A stretch of DNA of 64,000 nucleotides from Paenibacillus dendrobii (GCF_009807035.1 NZ_WUBI01000001.1:2914001-2978000); one strand, 5' to 3'; positions 20,312 through 30,316 are shown, counted from the first letter of the stretch. Notes: generated by a model from the sequence alone, not told the origin. Numbers and translations: made by a program.

Positions 20312-21208
20312 CTATCGCTGCGTAAGTTTTTTCGGATCGAAATGATCCCTGAGCCGGTCGCCGATGATGTTCACCGACAGGACAAAAGCCGTGATGGCGA
20401 GACCGGGAAAGGTACAGATCCACCAGGCAACGGTTAAGTATCCCCTGCCTTGGGATAGCAGCGTGCCCCAATCCGGGATTTCCCGGAGAACGCCGAGACC
20501 GAGAAAGCTAAGGCCGGAGCCAGTCAGAATCGAGGTCCCGATTCCGATCGTCGCCATGACGAGCAGCGGTGACAGGCTGTTCGGCAGGACATGCCTCCAG
20601 AACACGCGCAGCGGCGAAGCGCCGATGGACATGGATGCCCTGACGAAGGTCCTGTTCTTGATGCTCATGACCTGCGCTCTCATCACGCGGGCATAACCCG
20701 GAACGGCCGAGACGGCCACCGCCAGAACGATGTTAAACAGGCTGGGCCCGAGTGCCCCTGCGATGGCAAGTGCCAGCAAAATGCCGGGAATCGTCATCCA
20801 TATATCATTGAGCCGCATGATCACCGTATCCACCCATCCGCCGGCATAGCCGGAGACGGCCCCGATCGTGCCGCCAAGAAGACCCCCGACCAATACGGAA
20901 GCAAAGCCGATCAAAAGAGAATCCCGGCTGCCATGCACCATAACGCTGAATATATCCCTTCCGAAATAATCGGTTCCGAATAAGTGCTCCATGCTAGGCT
21001 TCAGCAGGATGCTGCCCGGCAGCATTTCCGTCGGAGCATAAGGCGCAATCCATGACGGCACGGCCGCACAAGCGACAATGAAAAAAATGATGATCCCCGC
21101 CCCGCATAAAAAAAGATCGTTTGCCGTGAAACGGCGGGCTTTGCGGACAGGTTGAACCTCCTGCCTAGGCTCTACCCACACGGCTTCGGCGGATACCGCC
21201 TCTCGCAT
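20312..21208 (-). CDS. Opp/Dpp-type ABC permease, DppC-like
   Basis: 298 residues with a long cytoplasmic N-terminus, one span near residue 35 and a BPD_transp_1 domain of five spans. The N-terminal OppC-type segment ends in [12 protein letters not shown] (around 95-106), a hallmark of this subfamily, and the ATPase-docking EAA loop reads [21 protein letters not shown]. Partner of the DppB-like permease just upstream. A GGAGG site precedes the ATG. Confidence 0.95.
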   Translation of the reverse strand: MREAVSAEAVWVEPRQEVQPVRKARRFTANDLFLCGAGIIIFFIVACAAVPSWIAPYAPTEMLPGSILLKPSMEHLFGTDYFGRDIFSVMVHGSRDSLLIGFASVLVGGLLGGTIGAVSGYAGGWVDTVIMRLNDIWMTIPGILLALAIAGALGPSLFNIVLAVAVSAVPGYARVMRAQVMSIKNRTFVRASMSIGASPLRVFWRHVLPNSLSPLLVMATIGIGTSILTGSGLSFLGLGVLREIPDWGTLLSQGRGYLTVAWWICTFPGLAITAFVLSVNIIGDRLRDHFDPKKLTQR

Positions 21209-21220
21209 CGTTTTCCCTCC

Positions 21221-22147
21221 TTATGCTGAACGTCTGACCCGCGGATCAATGAAGCTATACGATAGATCCACGAGCAGATTCACAACGACATAAATGACTG
21301 CGGAAAATAAAATGACGCCCTGGACGACCGGCAAATCCTTGGCCATGATACCGTCTGCAATGATACGCCCGATGCCCTGTCTCGAAAATACGGTCTCGAT
21401 GACGACCGTCCCGGCGAGCATCTCCCCGATCAGCATCCCGATCATGGTCACGGCGGGAATCATCGCATTGCGAAGCGCATGCCGGTACATAATCGCCTTC
21501 TCCCCCAACCCTTTGGAACGCAACGTGACGATAAACTGTTCGCTGATGACCTCCAGCATGCTGTTGCGGACCATTCTGACGATAAAGCCCGCACCCACGG
21601 TGCCCAGCGCCAGAGCCGGCAGCACCAGCGTGTTCCAACCATCCGAGCCCATGGCCGGAAACCAGCCGAGCGTAATCGAGAAGATCAGAATCAGCAGAAT
21701 GCCGGACCAGAAGGTCGGCATGGAAATGCCGAACAGCCCGATCAGCCGGGCGATCAAATCGATCGCCCGGTTCCGGTGAACCGCGGATAGAACACCCAGC
21801 ACCACACCAACGACAACGGATACGAATGAGCTTGCGGCAGTCAGGGCCAATGTTGCGGGAAAATGCTCCAGAATCTTGGGCAGAACCGGATCGGAATTAA
21901 TCAGTGATTTGCCAAAGTCCCCTTGAATCATATTCATCAAGTAACGAAGAAATTGGATATGGAACGGCTGGTCAATCCCCAACTGCTGACGGAGGTTCGC
22001 GATGACTTCCGGCGTCGCGACGGATGGATCGATCATCGTATCCGTGGGATCTCCGGGAAGCACGTACAGAATGGTAAACACCAATACGAGCGAGCCGAAA
22101 ATGACAAGCAGAGAGGAACCAAGCCTTTTTGCAACGATCCAAGCCAT
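21221..22147 (-). CDS. Opp/Dpp-type ABC permease, DppB-like
   Basis: 308 residues with six spans. The N-terminus (VAKRLGSSLLVIFGSLVLVF) and the LGIDQPFHIQFLRYL segment are typical of DppB/GsiC proteins, and the EAA loop is RSKGLGEKAIMYRHALRN. It forms the channel with the DppC-like subunit. The family moves di- and oligopeptides, nickel or glutathione; the substrate here is not determined. Confidence 0.95.
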   Translation of the reverse strand: MAWIVAKRLGSSLLVIFGSLVLVFTILYVLPGDPTDTMIDPSVATPEVIANLRQQLGIDQPFHIQFLRYLMNMIQGDFGKSLINSDPVLPKILEHFPATLALTAASSFVSVVVGVVLGVLSAVHRNRAIDLIARLIGLFGISMPTFWSGILLILIFSITLGWFPAMGSDGWNTLVLPALALGTVGAGFIVRMVRNSMLEVISEQFIVTLRSKGLGEKAIMYRHALRNAMIPAVTMIGMLIGEMLAGTVVIETVFSRQGIGRIIADGIMAKDLPVVQGVILFSAVIYVVVNLLVDLSYSFIDPRVRRSA

Positions 22148-22166
22148 TCAGCCGTTACCCTCCCTT

Positions 22167-23813
22167 CTATGGTTGTATGGACACATCATTGAACAGCGGA
22201 TACCCAAGCGTGTCGAAAGAAAGACCGGTAACCGACTTGACCGCGGCCACGGTGTACGGAAAGACGTAAACCGGAATGATAACGGCGTTATCGATGATGT
22301 AATGCTGAACCTTTTTATACAGTTCCTCACGCTTGGCATCATCCTTCTCTACCAACGCTTGCTCAAGCCACTCATCCACGTCCTTGTTGGACAGTCGCGG
22401 CAGACTCGGCCGTCCATTCGGATCGGAGGTATGATAGAACGAGTAAAGCGCGTTCGGATCGGAGTTGACTTGGCTGTTCCCATACAGATCATAGCTCCCG
22501 TTCGTATATACCACGGTACGGACATCTTTCGTAATCTCAATCTCCACGGCGACGCCGATCTGCTTCAATTGCTGCTGCACGATCACTGCAATATCATTGC
22601 GTTTCTCGCGGTTCGGGGTGCCGTCGACATAATGCAACGTCAGTTTTTTCCCCTCTTTGACCCTGACCCCATCGGCTCCCTTCACCCAGCCCAGCTCATC
22701 CAACAGCTGATTGGCTTTGGCGATATCCGGCTTGACGGCATTCTCAAGCGAAGGATCATAGCCGAACGTGCCCGGAGTCAGCGGCGACCAGGCCCGTTGG
22801 TACGTGCCCAGATACAATGTCTTTACGATCGAATCGACGTCGACGGCGAGCTGGACCGCCTGCCTTGCCTTCACATCGTTCCACGGTTCCCGGTCCTGAT
22901 TGAAAAAGAGCGTATACGGCAGACCCACAGTGTTTGCCTCGAGCAACTGAAAATGGGCATCGTTCTTCAGCGTCAATATATGTTGCGGAGGCACGGTTTC
23001 GGCTGCGAGCACCTGCTTGCTCTGCACGCTTCCGATCCGTGTGGCTTCCTCTGGCACGATCTTGAAGTCAATGCCGTTCAGGTGCGGAGCCCCTTGGTTT
23101 GTCACCAGCTCCGGCGCCCAATGATAGTCCGGGTTGCGTTCAACCTTGATCTCGGCATTTTCATCCCATTTCACGAATTTGAACGGGCCGGTACCGACAG
23201 GATGCTGTCCCAGTTGATCCCCGTATTTCTTGGCTGCGGTCGGCGACACGATGCCCAGAAGAGCCTGACTCAAATTCCCGAGAAAAGCTCTTGAAGGCGT
23301 GGACAAATTCAGCTTCACCGTATATTCATCGATCACTTCCGACGATTTATAGGGCTGAAGCAGCGCGGCTGCATTGGCTGCCTTGGTGGCCGGGTCGAGG
23401 ATCCGGTCAAAATTGAATTTGACCGCCTCGGCGTTAAACGGCGTTCCGTCATGGAATGTGACGTCCTTGCGCAGCTTGAACGTATAACTCAGTCCGTCAT
23501 CCGAAACACTCCATTCGGTGGCGAGCCATGGCTTGATTGAATGGTCCGGAAGCTGCACCACCAGGCTGTCATGTATCGTTCGGATCACCCGAACCGCTAC
23601 GGCCAATCCGCTGCGATGGGGATCCAGCGTATCGGGTGATGTGGCGAGCGCGAAGGTGAGCTCACCGCCTTGGACGGCGGCCTGCTCTCCGCTGCCCTGC
23701 GCAGCGGCATTCTGCCCTTCGGCAGCAGGTTTGCCTCCCGCACAGGCAGTCAACAGAAGTGTCATCACCAGCGCGACGGCAAGCATAGTTTCTTTACGTT
23801 TGCGGACTTTCAT
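22167..23813 (-). CDS. Lipoprotein substrate-binding protein of the Opp/Dpp-type importer (SBP_bac_5)
   Basis: 548 residues from the ATG at 23813, which has GGAGGG about 10 bases before it; the ATG at 23843 would put extra residues before the signal peptide. The lipobox LLTAC places the lipidated Cys at 24. The mature part is a cluster C binding protein, with YTFKLRKDVTFHDGTPFNAEAV and an extended C-terminal lobe. It captures the ligand outside the membrane and delivers it to the two permeases. Placed next to an NtaA-type monooxygenase, the ligand may be a sulfur-containing peptide or conjugate, which is inference. Confidence 0.94.
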   Translation of the reverse strand: MKVRKRKETMLAVALVMTLLLTACAGGKPAAEGQNAAAQGSGEQAAVQGGELTFALATSPDTLDPHRSGLAVAVRVIRTIHDSLVVQLPDHSIKPWLATEWSVSDDGLSYTFKLRKDVTFHDGTPFNAEAVKFNFDRILDPATKAANAAALLQPYKSSEVIDEYTVKLNLSTPSRAFLGNLSQALLGIVSPTAAKKYGDQLGQHPVGTGPFKFVKWDENAEIKVERNPDYHWAPELVTNQGAPHLNGIDFKIVPEEATRIGSVQSKQVLAAETVPPQHILTLKNDAHFQLLEANTVGLPYTLFFNQDREPWNDVKARQAVQLAVDVDSIVKTLYLGTYQRAWSPLTPGTFGYDPSLENAVKPDIAKANQLLDELGWVKGADGVRVKEGKKLTLHYVDGTPNREKRNDIAVIVQQQLKQIGVAVEIEITKDVRTVVYTNGSYDLYGNSQVNSDPNALYSFYHTSDPNGRPSLPRLSNKDVDEWLEQALVEKDDAKREELYKKVQHYIIDNAVIIPVYVFPYTVAAVKSVTGLSFDTLGYPLFNDVSIQP

Positions 23814-23879
23814 ATTCGGATATTCCCTCCATTCTCCATTCAAAGGGGAGGCTCATCTTCCCCAAGCATCCTTGCCGGT

Positions 23880-25205
23880 CTACAGCGCCTTTTGCTTCGA
23901 ATAACGGTTGGCTGGAATCGGGATCCCCAAATTTCCGCGCAGCGTGTCGGCTTCGTATTCCTCCCGGAATAATCCGCGCTCACGGAGAATGGGTACGACC
24001 AAGTCCACAAAGTCCTCCAGCCCTCCCGGCACGCTGGCTCCGACGATAAATCCGTCAGCTGCTTCCTCTTCAAACCATCGCTGCACGACATCGGCCACTT
24101 GCTCCGGCGTGCCGATAAAACTCGTTCTTGGCGTCGCTTCCTGCAGAGCCACCTGGCGCAGCGTCAGATGCTGCTCCTTGGCCTGTTTTTTAATCCGGTC
24201 GGTCGTGCTGCGGAAACTGTTGGAGCCGAAATCCCCGAGGTCGGGAAAAGGATCATCCAGCGGATATTGCGAAAAATCATGATGCTCAAAGTATCTGCCG
24301 AGGTATTCCAGCGCTTTTTCAGGCGTGACCAAATCCGCGATTTCGTGGTATTTCCGCTCCGCATCCTCCGCAGTCGCGCCAACGATCGGTCCGATTCCCG
24401 GGAGAATCAAAATTTCGTCAGCCGATCTTCCGGCCGCAGCCGCACGCTGCTTGACGTCCTTATAAAAAGCTTTGGCTTCCTCGATGGAATCCGGTCCCGT
24501 AAAGACGGCATCTGCCGTTTTCGCTGCAAGGTTGCGCCCGCTGTCCGATGATCCCGCCTGAAAAATCACCGGCTGGCCCTGGCGTGACCTTGCGATATTA
24601 AGCGGCCCCTGCACGGAGAAATGCTCGCCCTCGTGATTCAGGCGGTGCAGCTTGCCGGGATCGAAAAACGTTCCGCTTTTCTTGTCGCGGACAAATGCGT
24701 CATCCTCCCAGGAATCCCACAGCCCCTTTGCCACCTCCAAATATTCCTCTGCGATGTGGTACCGCTCTGAATGCTCCGGATGCCGTTTGCCGCCGAAATT
24801 CAGCGCCGTCCCTTCAAGCGGGGAAGTCACGACATTCCATCCCGCGCGTCCGCCGCTGATGTGATCGATGGACGCGAATTGTCTGGCTACGGTGAATGGC
24901 TCGCTGTACGAGGTCGACAGCGTACCGACGAGTCCAATGCGGGAAGTAACTGCAGCCAATGCCGATAGAATCGTAATGGGTTCAAACCGGCTCAGAAAAT
25001 GCGGGATCGATTTGTCATTGATGTACAGCCCGTCAGCAACGAATACAAAATCGAATTTTCCTTCCTCAGCCTTCTGCGCCTGCCCGGTATAAAAATCAAG
25101 ATTTACGCTTGCATCCGAAAGAATCTTCGGGTGCCTCCATGCTGTGTGGCTGCTTCCAACCCCATGGATGGACGCCCCCAGTCTCAACTGTCTTTTTCTG
25201 CCCAT
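23880..25205 (-). CDS. NtaA/SnaA/DmoA-family FMN-dependent monooxygenase
   Basis: 441 residues. Family landmarks are [18 protein letters not shown] at the N-terminus, [47 protein letters not shown] (flavin-phosphate site) and WDSWEDDAF. Relatives include nitrilotriacetate monooxygenase, dimethylsulfide monooxygenase and B. subtilis YxeK and YtnJ (CmoJ), which open C-S bonds in S-substituted N-acetylcysteines. A paralogue, very similar along its length, lies at 27288-28625. First gene of the seven-gene operon; its leader carries the long inverted repeat at 25245-25294. Needs a partner FMN reductase, available at 25470-26042. Confidence 0.93.
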   Translation of the reverse strand: MGRKRQLRLGASIHGVGSSHTAWRHPKILSDASVNLDFYTGQAQKAEEGKFDFVFVADGLYINDKSIPHFLSRFEPITILSALAAVTSRIGLVGTLSTSYSEPFTVARQFASIDHISGGRAGWNVVTSPLEGTALNFGGKRHPEHSERYHIAEEYLEVAKGLWDSWEDDAFVRDKKSGTFFDPGKLHRLNHEGEHFSVQGPLNIARSRQGQPVIFQAGSSDSGRNLAAKTADAVFTGPDSIEEAKAFYKDVKQRAAAAGRSADEILILPGIGPIVGATAEDAERKYHEIADLVTPEKALEYLGRYFEHHDFSQYPLDDPFPDLGDFGSNSFRSTTDRIKKQAKEQHLTLRQVALQEATPRTSFIGTPEQVADVVQRWFEEEAADGFIVGASVPGGLEDFVDLVVPILRERGLFREEYEADTLRGNLGIPIPANRYSKQKAL

Positions 25206-25244
25206 TGCTCACTCCACCTTTGCTTGAAATTTGGATATGTAACC

Positions 25245-25294
25245 TTCCGACTATACACATCTCAATATAATATTTACAATGTGTATAGTCGGAA
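25245..25294 (-). promoter_or_regulatory. Perfect 16-bp inverted repeat in the promoter of the monooxygenase/Dpp-type operon
   Basis: TTCCGACTATACACAT (25245-25260) and its exact complement (25279-25294) are separated by 18 AT-rich bases. On the minus strand TTGTAA - 18 bases - TATAGT could be a promoter lying within it, so a protein bound here would block or bend the promoter. No T-run follows, so it is not a terminator. The remaining spacer to 25410 shows nothing I can name. Confidence 0.7.
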
Positions 25295-25410
25295 TTAATG
25301 TTGTGCTTACTCTATCATCATCGTTTTACCTTCCACAAGAGCATATAGAGAACTTCTATCCCCGATTTGCCAAACTCTATCGGACTCCCTTTTCCCCTGC
25401 CATTCCAGCA

Positions 25411-25443
25411 CCAAAAACCACGATCTGACCGATCGCGGTTTTG
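25411..25443 (-). terminator. Terminator of the eleven-gene Tcy/monooxygenase operon
   Basis: AAAACCGCGATC pairs with GATCGTGGTTTT with one non-Watson-Crick position; the minus strand continues TTTTTGG. It lies 27 bases after the FMN reductase stop. Confidence 0.85.
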
Positions 25444-25469
25444 GATTGGGCCCTTTGCATGAACATTTC

Positions 25470-26042
25470 CTAGACGGCCTGTTCCTGCTTGTTCCGAGCC
25501 GAAACGGCAGCATAATGTTCAAGTTCAAGGATCAATTCGCTGAGGGAAGCATCCAGGCGCTCCTTCAACGGTTCAGTCAGCTCAAAACCGCCATGCTCCG
25601 TGCGACTGATCCATCCGTCGACAGCGAATACGCCGCCCAGTATATTCGTTCCTCCGAGTGCGGCCACAACCGGCTTCAACGCATAATCCACGGCAAGCAA
25701 ATGCGCAATCGTGCCGCCGATAAAAAGCGGCAGCACCACTTTGCCCTGAAAGCCTTTTTGCGGCACAAGGTCTAGAATGGTCTTCAGCGCGCCGGAATAA
25801 GATGCCTTAAATACGGGACTGGCAATGATGACGGCGTCTGCCTGCTCCACGGAGGCAAGCGCCTTCCGGATGGCCGTACTATTGAAATCCGCGCGGAGGA
25901 GATCCTCTGCGGGAAGATCCGCAGCCGAGATCAAGTCGATGTCAAAGCCGGACAGCGCCAGATGATCCGTCGCGTATTGAACCAAGCCGAATAACCGTGA
26001 TCCGTTTGCAGGACTTCCTGCAATCAAAGCGATTTTTGTCAT
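25470..26042 (-). CDS. NAD(P)H-dependent FMN reductase, SsuE/MsuE-like
   Basis: 190 residues. Two in-frame ATGs are present; the first touches AGGAGG directly, so the second at 26042, six bases after it, is the functional start. The flavodoxin-like fold shows LIAGSPANGSRLFGLVQY at the phosphate-binding end, ASPVFKASYSGALKTILDL and the LPLFIGGTIAHLL stretch characteristic of SsuE-type reductases. It would supply reduced FMN to the several luciferase-family monooxygenases encoded around it. Last gene of the long operon, eleven bases after the M20 gene. Confidence 0.92.
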   Translation of the reverse strand: MTKIALIAGSPANGSRLFGLVQYATDHLALSGFDIDLISAADLPAEDLLRADFNSTAIRKALASVEQADAVIIASPVFKASYSGALKTILDLVPQKGFQGKVVLPLFIGGTIAHLLAVDYALKPVVAALGGTNILGGVFAVDGWISRTEHGGFELTEPLKERLDASLSELILELEHYAAVSARNKQEQAV

Positions 26043-26053
26043 CTTCATCCTCC

Positions 26054-27274
26054 TTAGGGTTGAACGGCTAATTTCGCCAGAATACGTGCGCCTTGCACGA
26101 GAATGCTCTCATCCAGATCAAACCGGGGCTGATGGATCGCGTGGACGATCCCTCGGGCAGCATTGCCGCAGCCAATAAAAGCGAACGCCCCGGGAACACG
26201 GTCCAGATACCAGCCGAAATCCTCGCCGGCCAGGCTTGGGGGTGAGAGTGTGCAGACCTGTCGCTCTCCCAGAACATCCACGGCCGCAGACATGATGCGA
26301 ACCACCTCTGCCGCATCGTTCACCACGGCAATGCCTTCGCGCAGCTCCATCTCGATGCTGCCTCCGGCAACATCCGCGATAGAGGTACCGATTCGCCGTA
26401 GACCATCCGTAATCGCCGCGACCGTCTCTTTGGCGAAAGCTCTGAAGGTTCCTGTCAGTTCGCTGTGAGCGGCAATGACATTAATGGCGGTGCCCGCCTG
26501 CAGCGTACCAAAGGCGAGCACGGCTGCCTCGGTCGGGTCCACCTTATTGGCCATCAGGCCGTTAACCTCCGTAACGAACCGGGTCGCCATCTGAAGGGCG
26601 TCCACCGCATGGTGCGGGGCGCTGTGATGGCCCGGCGTTCCGGTGAAGCGGATTTTGAAATGGCTGGATGCCGCCATCGCATAATGCTCATGGATGCCCA
26701 AGGTTCCCACTGGGAGTTCGGGCATGACATGCAGCGCGTAGCAGCGGTCCACGCCTTCCAGAATGCCCGCTTCGATCATGTCGCGGCCGCCCGACAGCAG
26801 CCGGCCGTCCAGCGGGCTCTTGGCCGCGCCTTCCTCCGCGGGCTGGAACACGAAGCGGACCGATCCGCGGATGCGTCGGCGAAATCTCGATAAGGTCTTG
26901 GCAGCCCCAAGCAGCATGGCGGTATGCGCATCATGCCCGCAGGCATGCATGATTCCCTCATGCAGCGACTTGTACGGAACGTCGTTCTCTTCATGAATCG
27001 GCAGGGCGTCCATATCCGCGCGAAGCAGAATCAACGGACCTTCGCCTGCTTCTCCGCGCAGCGTGCCGGTCACGCCTTTTCCAAAATGGGGACCGACACT
27101 TCTTTGCACTTCAATGTCCCAAGATTCGAGCAGGTCAGCCACGATGTCCGCCGTCCGGGTCACGTCATATAACAGCTCCGGATGGCTGTGCAAATCACGG
27201 CGAATGATAACCAGCTCATCATGAAGGGTTCCGGCATACGCCATCATCTCTTCCGTTCGTTCCATAAGATTCAT
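26054..27274 (-). CDS. M20 family amidohydrolase/deacylase (first copy)
   Basis: 406 residues. Metal ligands are visible in RADMDALPIHE, HACGHDAHTAM (Cys-His pair) and QPAEEGAAKSP, with the dimerisation domain in between and a late HHSAPH element. M20D relatives include hippurate hydrolase, N-acetylcysteine/N-acetyl-S-conjugate deacetylases and YxeP. In the setting of a GNAT acetyltransferase and YtnJ-like monooxygenases, removal of an N-acetyl group from a cysteine derivative is the favoured role. It differs clearly from the second M20 gene at 30313, so the two probably have different substrates. Confidence 0.92.
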   Translation of the reverse strand: MNLMERTEEMMAYAGTLHDELVIIRRDLHSHPELLYDVTRTADIVADLLESWDIEVQRSVGPHFGKGVTGTLRGEAGEGPLILLRADMDALPIHEENDVPYKSLHEGIMHACGHDAHTAMLLGAAKTLSRFRRRIRGSVRFVFQPAEEGAAKSPLDGRLLSGGRDMIEAGILEGVDRCYALHVMPELPVGTLGIHEHYAMAASSHFKIRFTGTPGHHSAPHHAVDALQMATRFVTEVNGLMANKVDPTEAAVLAFGTLQAGTAINVIAAHSELTGTFRAFAKETVAAITDGLRRIGTSIADVAGGSIEMELREGIAVVNDAAEVVRIMSAAVDVLGERQVCTLSPPSLAGEDFGWYLDRVPGAFAFIGCGNAARGIVHAIHQPRFDLDESILVQGARILAKLAVQP

Positions 27275-27287
27275 ATCCGGAGTCTAT

Positions 27288-28625
27288 TCAGGAACGGACA
27301 GCTTCCGCTTTGGCCTTGGCATAACGGTTCTCCGGGACTGATAAACCGAGATTGCCCCGGAGCGTATCGCTCTCATATTCGGTTCTGAAAATTCCCCGCT
27401 CCTGCAGAATCGGCACCACCTGATCCACGAAATCCTCAAGTCCGCGAGGGACCGACGCCGTAATCATGAATCCGTCCGCTGCTCCCGCTTCGAACCATTC
27501 CTGTACCCGGTCCGCCACCTGCTCCGCTGTTCCAATAAAGCTGCCGCGAGGAGTCGCCGATTGAAGCGCCACCTGTCTTAGCGTCAGGCCCTTCTCCTTC
27601 GCGTCCTTCTTGATCTTGTCCGTACCGCTTTGAAAGCTGTTCTTGCCCAAATCTCCAAGCTCCGGAAACGGCTCATCCAGCGGATATTGCGAAAAGTCAT
27701 GATGCTCGAAGAAGCGTCCCAGGTAATTAAGCGCATTCTCGATCGTCACGAGACTCGCCACTTCCTGATATTTGCGCTCCGCCTCTTCCTCGGTGCGGCC
27801 AATGATCGGCCCGATGCCCGGGAATATCAGCACATCGTCCGGATTGCGACCAAAGGCTGCAGCGCGGGCCTTCACGTCCTGCGCGAACCGAACCGCCTCT
27901 TCGAGGTTCTCGGCACCCGCGAAAATGGCGTCCGCTTCCTTCGAAGCATAATTTTTACCGACTTCCGAAGCGCCGGCCTGGAAAATAACCGGCCCTCCCT
28001 GTTTCGAGCGGGCAATATTCAGCGGTCCTTTGACCGAGAAAAACTCGCCTTCATGATTCAGCTCATGCATTTTCTCACGGTCAAAGAACACTCCCGTTTC
28101 CTTGTCGCGGACAAAAGCGTCGTCCTCCCAGGAATCCCACAACCCGCGCGCGACCTCCAGATATTCCGTTGCGATTCGGTAGCGTTTGTCATGCTCGGGA
28201 TGCTCCTTTTTGCCGTAATTCAGCGCCGAGCCTTCGAGCGGGGAAGTAACCACGTTCCAACCGGCACGGCCGCCGCTGATGACATCCAGGGAACCGAATT
28301 GGCGCGAAACCGTAAACGGTTCACTGTACGAAGTGGACAGCGTGCCGACAAGGCCGATGTTCTTGCTGACGGCGGCAAGGGCGCTCAGGATGGTGATCGG
28401 CTCGAAGCGGTTCAGAAAGTGGGGAATCGATTTTTCGTTGATATACAATCCATCCGCGATGAAGATCAGGTCCAGCTTGCCTTCTTCGGCCTTTTGGACC
28501 CAGCTCTTGTAGATCTCGAAATTAACGCTTGCGCCCGCATCCGTGTCCGGATGCCTCCATAGGGACGTGCCTCCACCGACGCCGTGCAGGAGAGCTCCCA
28601 ACTTTAACTGTTTTTGCTTTGCCAT
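27288..28625 (-). CDS. NtaA/SnaA/DmoA-family FMN-dependent monooxygenase, paralogue
   Basis: 445 residues, closely parallel to the protein at 23880-25205: [52 protein letters not shown] and [14 protein letters not shown]. The closest characterised relatives I know are YtnJ/CmoJ and YxeK, FMNH2-dependent enzymes that dealkylate N-acetylated S-alkylcysteines. It lies between the DinB-like gene and the first M20 deacylase, so oxidation and deacylation steps are adjacent. The two paralogues sit in different operons and may handle different S-substituents. GGAGG precedes the ATG. Confidence 0.93.
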   Translation of the reverse strand: MAKQKQLKLGALLHGVGGGTSLWRHPDTDAGASVNFEIYKSWVQKAEEGKLDLIFIADGLYINEKSIPHFLNRFEPITILSALAAVSKNIGLVGTLSTSYSEPFTVSRQFGSLDVISGGRAGWNVVTSPLEGSALNYGKKEHPEHDKRYRIATEYLEVARGLWDSWEDDAFVRDKETGVFFDREKMHELNHEGEFFSVKGPLNIARSKQGGPVIFQAGASEVGKNYASKEADAIFAGAENLEEAVRFAQDVKARAAAFGRNPDDVLIFPGIGPIIGRTEEEAERKYQEVASLVTIENALNYLGRFFEHHDFSQYPLDEPFPELGDLGKNSFQSGTDKIKKDAKEKGLTLRQVALQSATPRGSFIGTAEQVADRVQEWFEAGAADGFMITASVPRGLEDFVDQVVPILQERGIFRTEYESDTLRGNLGLSVPENRYAKAKAEAVRS

Positions 28626-28678
28626 ATGTTCATCCTCCTTTTCGGATATACAATCCCTCTTACAGAAGTGCTCGTGTC

Positions 28679-29146
28679 TTACACCAAGGCTTGCGCCTGC
28701 TTAATCCGTTCGATTTGTCCGAGGTGACCATGAACGTGACGTGTAAATCCCTGGATGATCGCCTTGACGCTCACCGTCTCGCCCTTAAAGTTAATGCCGG
28801 TCTTCTCCAGCTCTTCATCGCTTAACCGTCCGACGAGCAGGCTGTTGTATTCCAAGATGCCATGGAAGGCATCCAGAATATCCGAAATCCGTCCACGGTT
28901 CGAATATTGGCCGCTCACCCAGGCATCCTGATTGAATGCCGGAAGCTGCGCCGAGGTTCCGGCGAGAATATCCCGAATCCGAAACGAGATTACGAAGCTA
29001 TGATCGACGAGGTGGGAAACCACCTCCTGCACGCTCCAGACCTGCGGGGACGGCTTCCATGTCAGCTGCTCCTCGCTCAATTCTTCCACCGCGGCCAGCA
29101 GTTGGCCGTGGGTATTCAGGAAATCTTCCAAATCGATCTCGCTCAT
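28679..29146 (-). CDS. DinB/YfiT-fold protein
   Basis: 155 residues forming a predicted four-helix bundle. The metal triad of the superfamily can be placed at His in SHLVDHSF (about residue 48) and the pair in [12 protein letters not shown] near the C-terminus. Many DinB-like enzymes are thiol-dependent transferases acting with bacillithiol or mycothiol (BstA, YfiT-type), while others have no known role. Being inside a putative cysteine-conjugate catabolic operon makes a thiol-transfer or detoxification step plausible but unproven. AGGAGG lies just before the ATG. Confidence 0.85.
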   Translation of the reverse strand: MSEIDLEDFLNTHGQLLAAVEELSEEQLTWKPSPQVWSVQEVVSHLVDHSFVISFRIRDILAGTSAQLPAFNQDAWVSGQYSNRGRISDILDAFHGILEYNSLLVGRLSDEELEKTGINFKGETVSVKAIIQGFTRHVHGHLGQIERIKQAQALV

Positions 29147-29158
29147 TCAATCTCCTCC

Positions 29159-30316
29159 TTATGCAAAGCTTGGCGCAGGCGATGCCTGCTGAGCAAAACG
29201 TGAGAGCGCAAACGGACGTATGTCATGCTGCGACGCTTCGTCCAAAACGAGTTGAGAACAGATTTCGCCGACAACGCTCGAGAATTTGAATCCATGACCC
29301 GAAAAACCTCCGGCCACAACGATATGCGGATAATGAGGATGCCGGTCGATGATAAAATCTTCATCAGGCGACATCTCGTATTTGCACACCGTGCCTTTGG
29401 ACAACCGGCCTGCGGCTGCGGGCATATACTTACCGAGAACGCCGCGCAGATCTCCCTCATCCTCATTCAAGCTGCCAAATGGTAACAGTGGCTCTCCAGG
29501 CTTCCATTCCAGCCCGGTATCATGACGGCCGATTTTAAGCCCCGCTCCGCCAATGTCCGGAAAACCATAATAACCGCCCTCTTGGGTATGCAGCGTAAAC
29601 CCCGGGAATTTCCCGGCATGAAAATCGGAACTGCCGGTTTCAAACCAACCGACCGTTTTGCGGACGGCTCTAACGGGGAGCGAAATGAACGGGGCCAGCG
29701 TACTGAACCAAGCTCCCGCGGTCAGAATCAGTTTCGCTCCATGAAATTTGGCAGTGCGGGTATGGACCACGACGCTGCCTCTTCGGGCGGTAATGCCGCA
29801 GACTGCCGTATGAGGCAGCAGCTCGGCGCCATGGGCGAGTGCCAGCGCCTTATACGAATCGACGCAGGCTTCGCTGCACAAATATCCGGCAGCCGGCTCA
29901 TACATCGCTTCGAAATGATTGGGAAGCTCCAGCCCCTTCCAGCGTTTACGGATGTCGTCCGCGTTCAGCTTTTCCGTATGAACTCCCTGTTTGGCGGCTT
30001 CGGCAATCCGTTCATCAAAAGAATTGATCTGCGTGTCCGTGATATTCAGGACACCGGACTGGATCAGCAATTTCCTCTCCATCCGCTCCTCCAGTTCATT
30101 CCACAGCTCGTGGGCACGAATCGCCATGCCTGTATAGACGGCATGCCCGCTATAAGCGTGGCGGATCAACCTCGGTTCTCCATGATGGCTGCCTTCGCGG
30201 TGCGGCGGATCAAATGCATCGATCAGCAGCGTACGCACGCCACGCCTGGCAAGATAATACCCGGCGCTCATGCCCATCGAGCCCGCTCCGACGATAATGA
30301 CGTCGTAGCTTTTCAT
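29159..30316 (-). CDS. SoxA/SolA-type FAD-dependent oxidase (sarcosine or N-methyl-amino-acid oxidase)
   Basis: 385 residues. The FAD-binding Rossmann motif is VIIVGAGSMGMSAGYYLARR at the N-terminus. Near the C-terminus VCKYEMSPDEDFIID contains the Cys that is the covalent FAD link in monomeric sarcosine oxidase, followed by the VVAGGFSGHGFKF FAD segment. The family oxidises secondary or N-alkylated amino acids to imines with hydrogen peroxide formation. The start codon overlaps the stop of the M20 gene upstream (ATGA). Why a sulfur-conjugate operon contains it is not obvious; it may process a released N-alkyl amino acid. Confidence 0.93.
   Translation of the reverse strand: MKSYDVIIVGAGSMGMSAGYYLARRGVRTLLIDAFDPPHREGSHHGEPRLIRHAYSGHAVYTGMAIRAHELWNELEERMERKLLIQSGVLNITDTQINSFDERIAEAAKQGVHTEKLNADDIRKRWKGLELPNHFEAMYEPAAGYLCSEACVDSYKALALAHGAELLPHTAVCGITARRGSVVVHTRTAKFHGAKLILTAGAWFSTLAPFISLPVRAVRKTVGWFETGSSDFHAGKFPGFTLHTQEGGYYGFPDIGGAGLKIGRHDTGLEWKPGEPLLPFGSLNEDEGDLRGVLGKYMPAAAGRLSKGTVCKYEMSPDEDFIIDRHPHYPHIVVAGGFSGHGFKFSSVVGEICSQLVLDEASQHDIRPFALSRFAQQASPAPSFA

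Noticed and set aside
22002..23294. 430-codon plus-strand frame opposite the Dpp-type binding protein
   Set aside because: Runs across the end of one gene and most of another; Arg/His/Gln-rich shadow without ribosome site.
25245..25294. Transcription terminator
   Set aside because: The 18-base loop, AT-rich arms and absence of a T-tract, together with location before a gene start, favour an operator.
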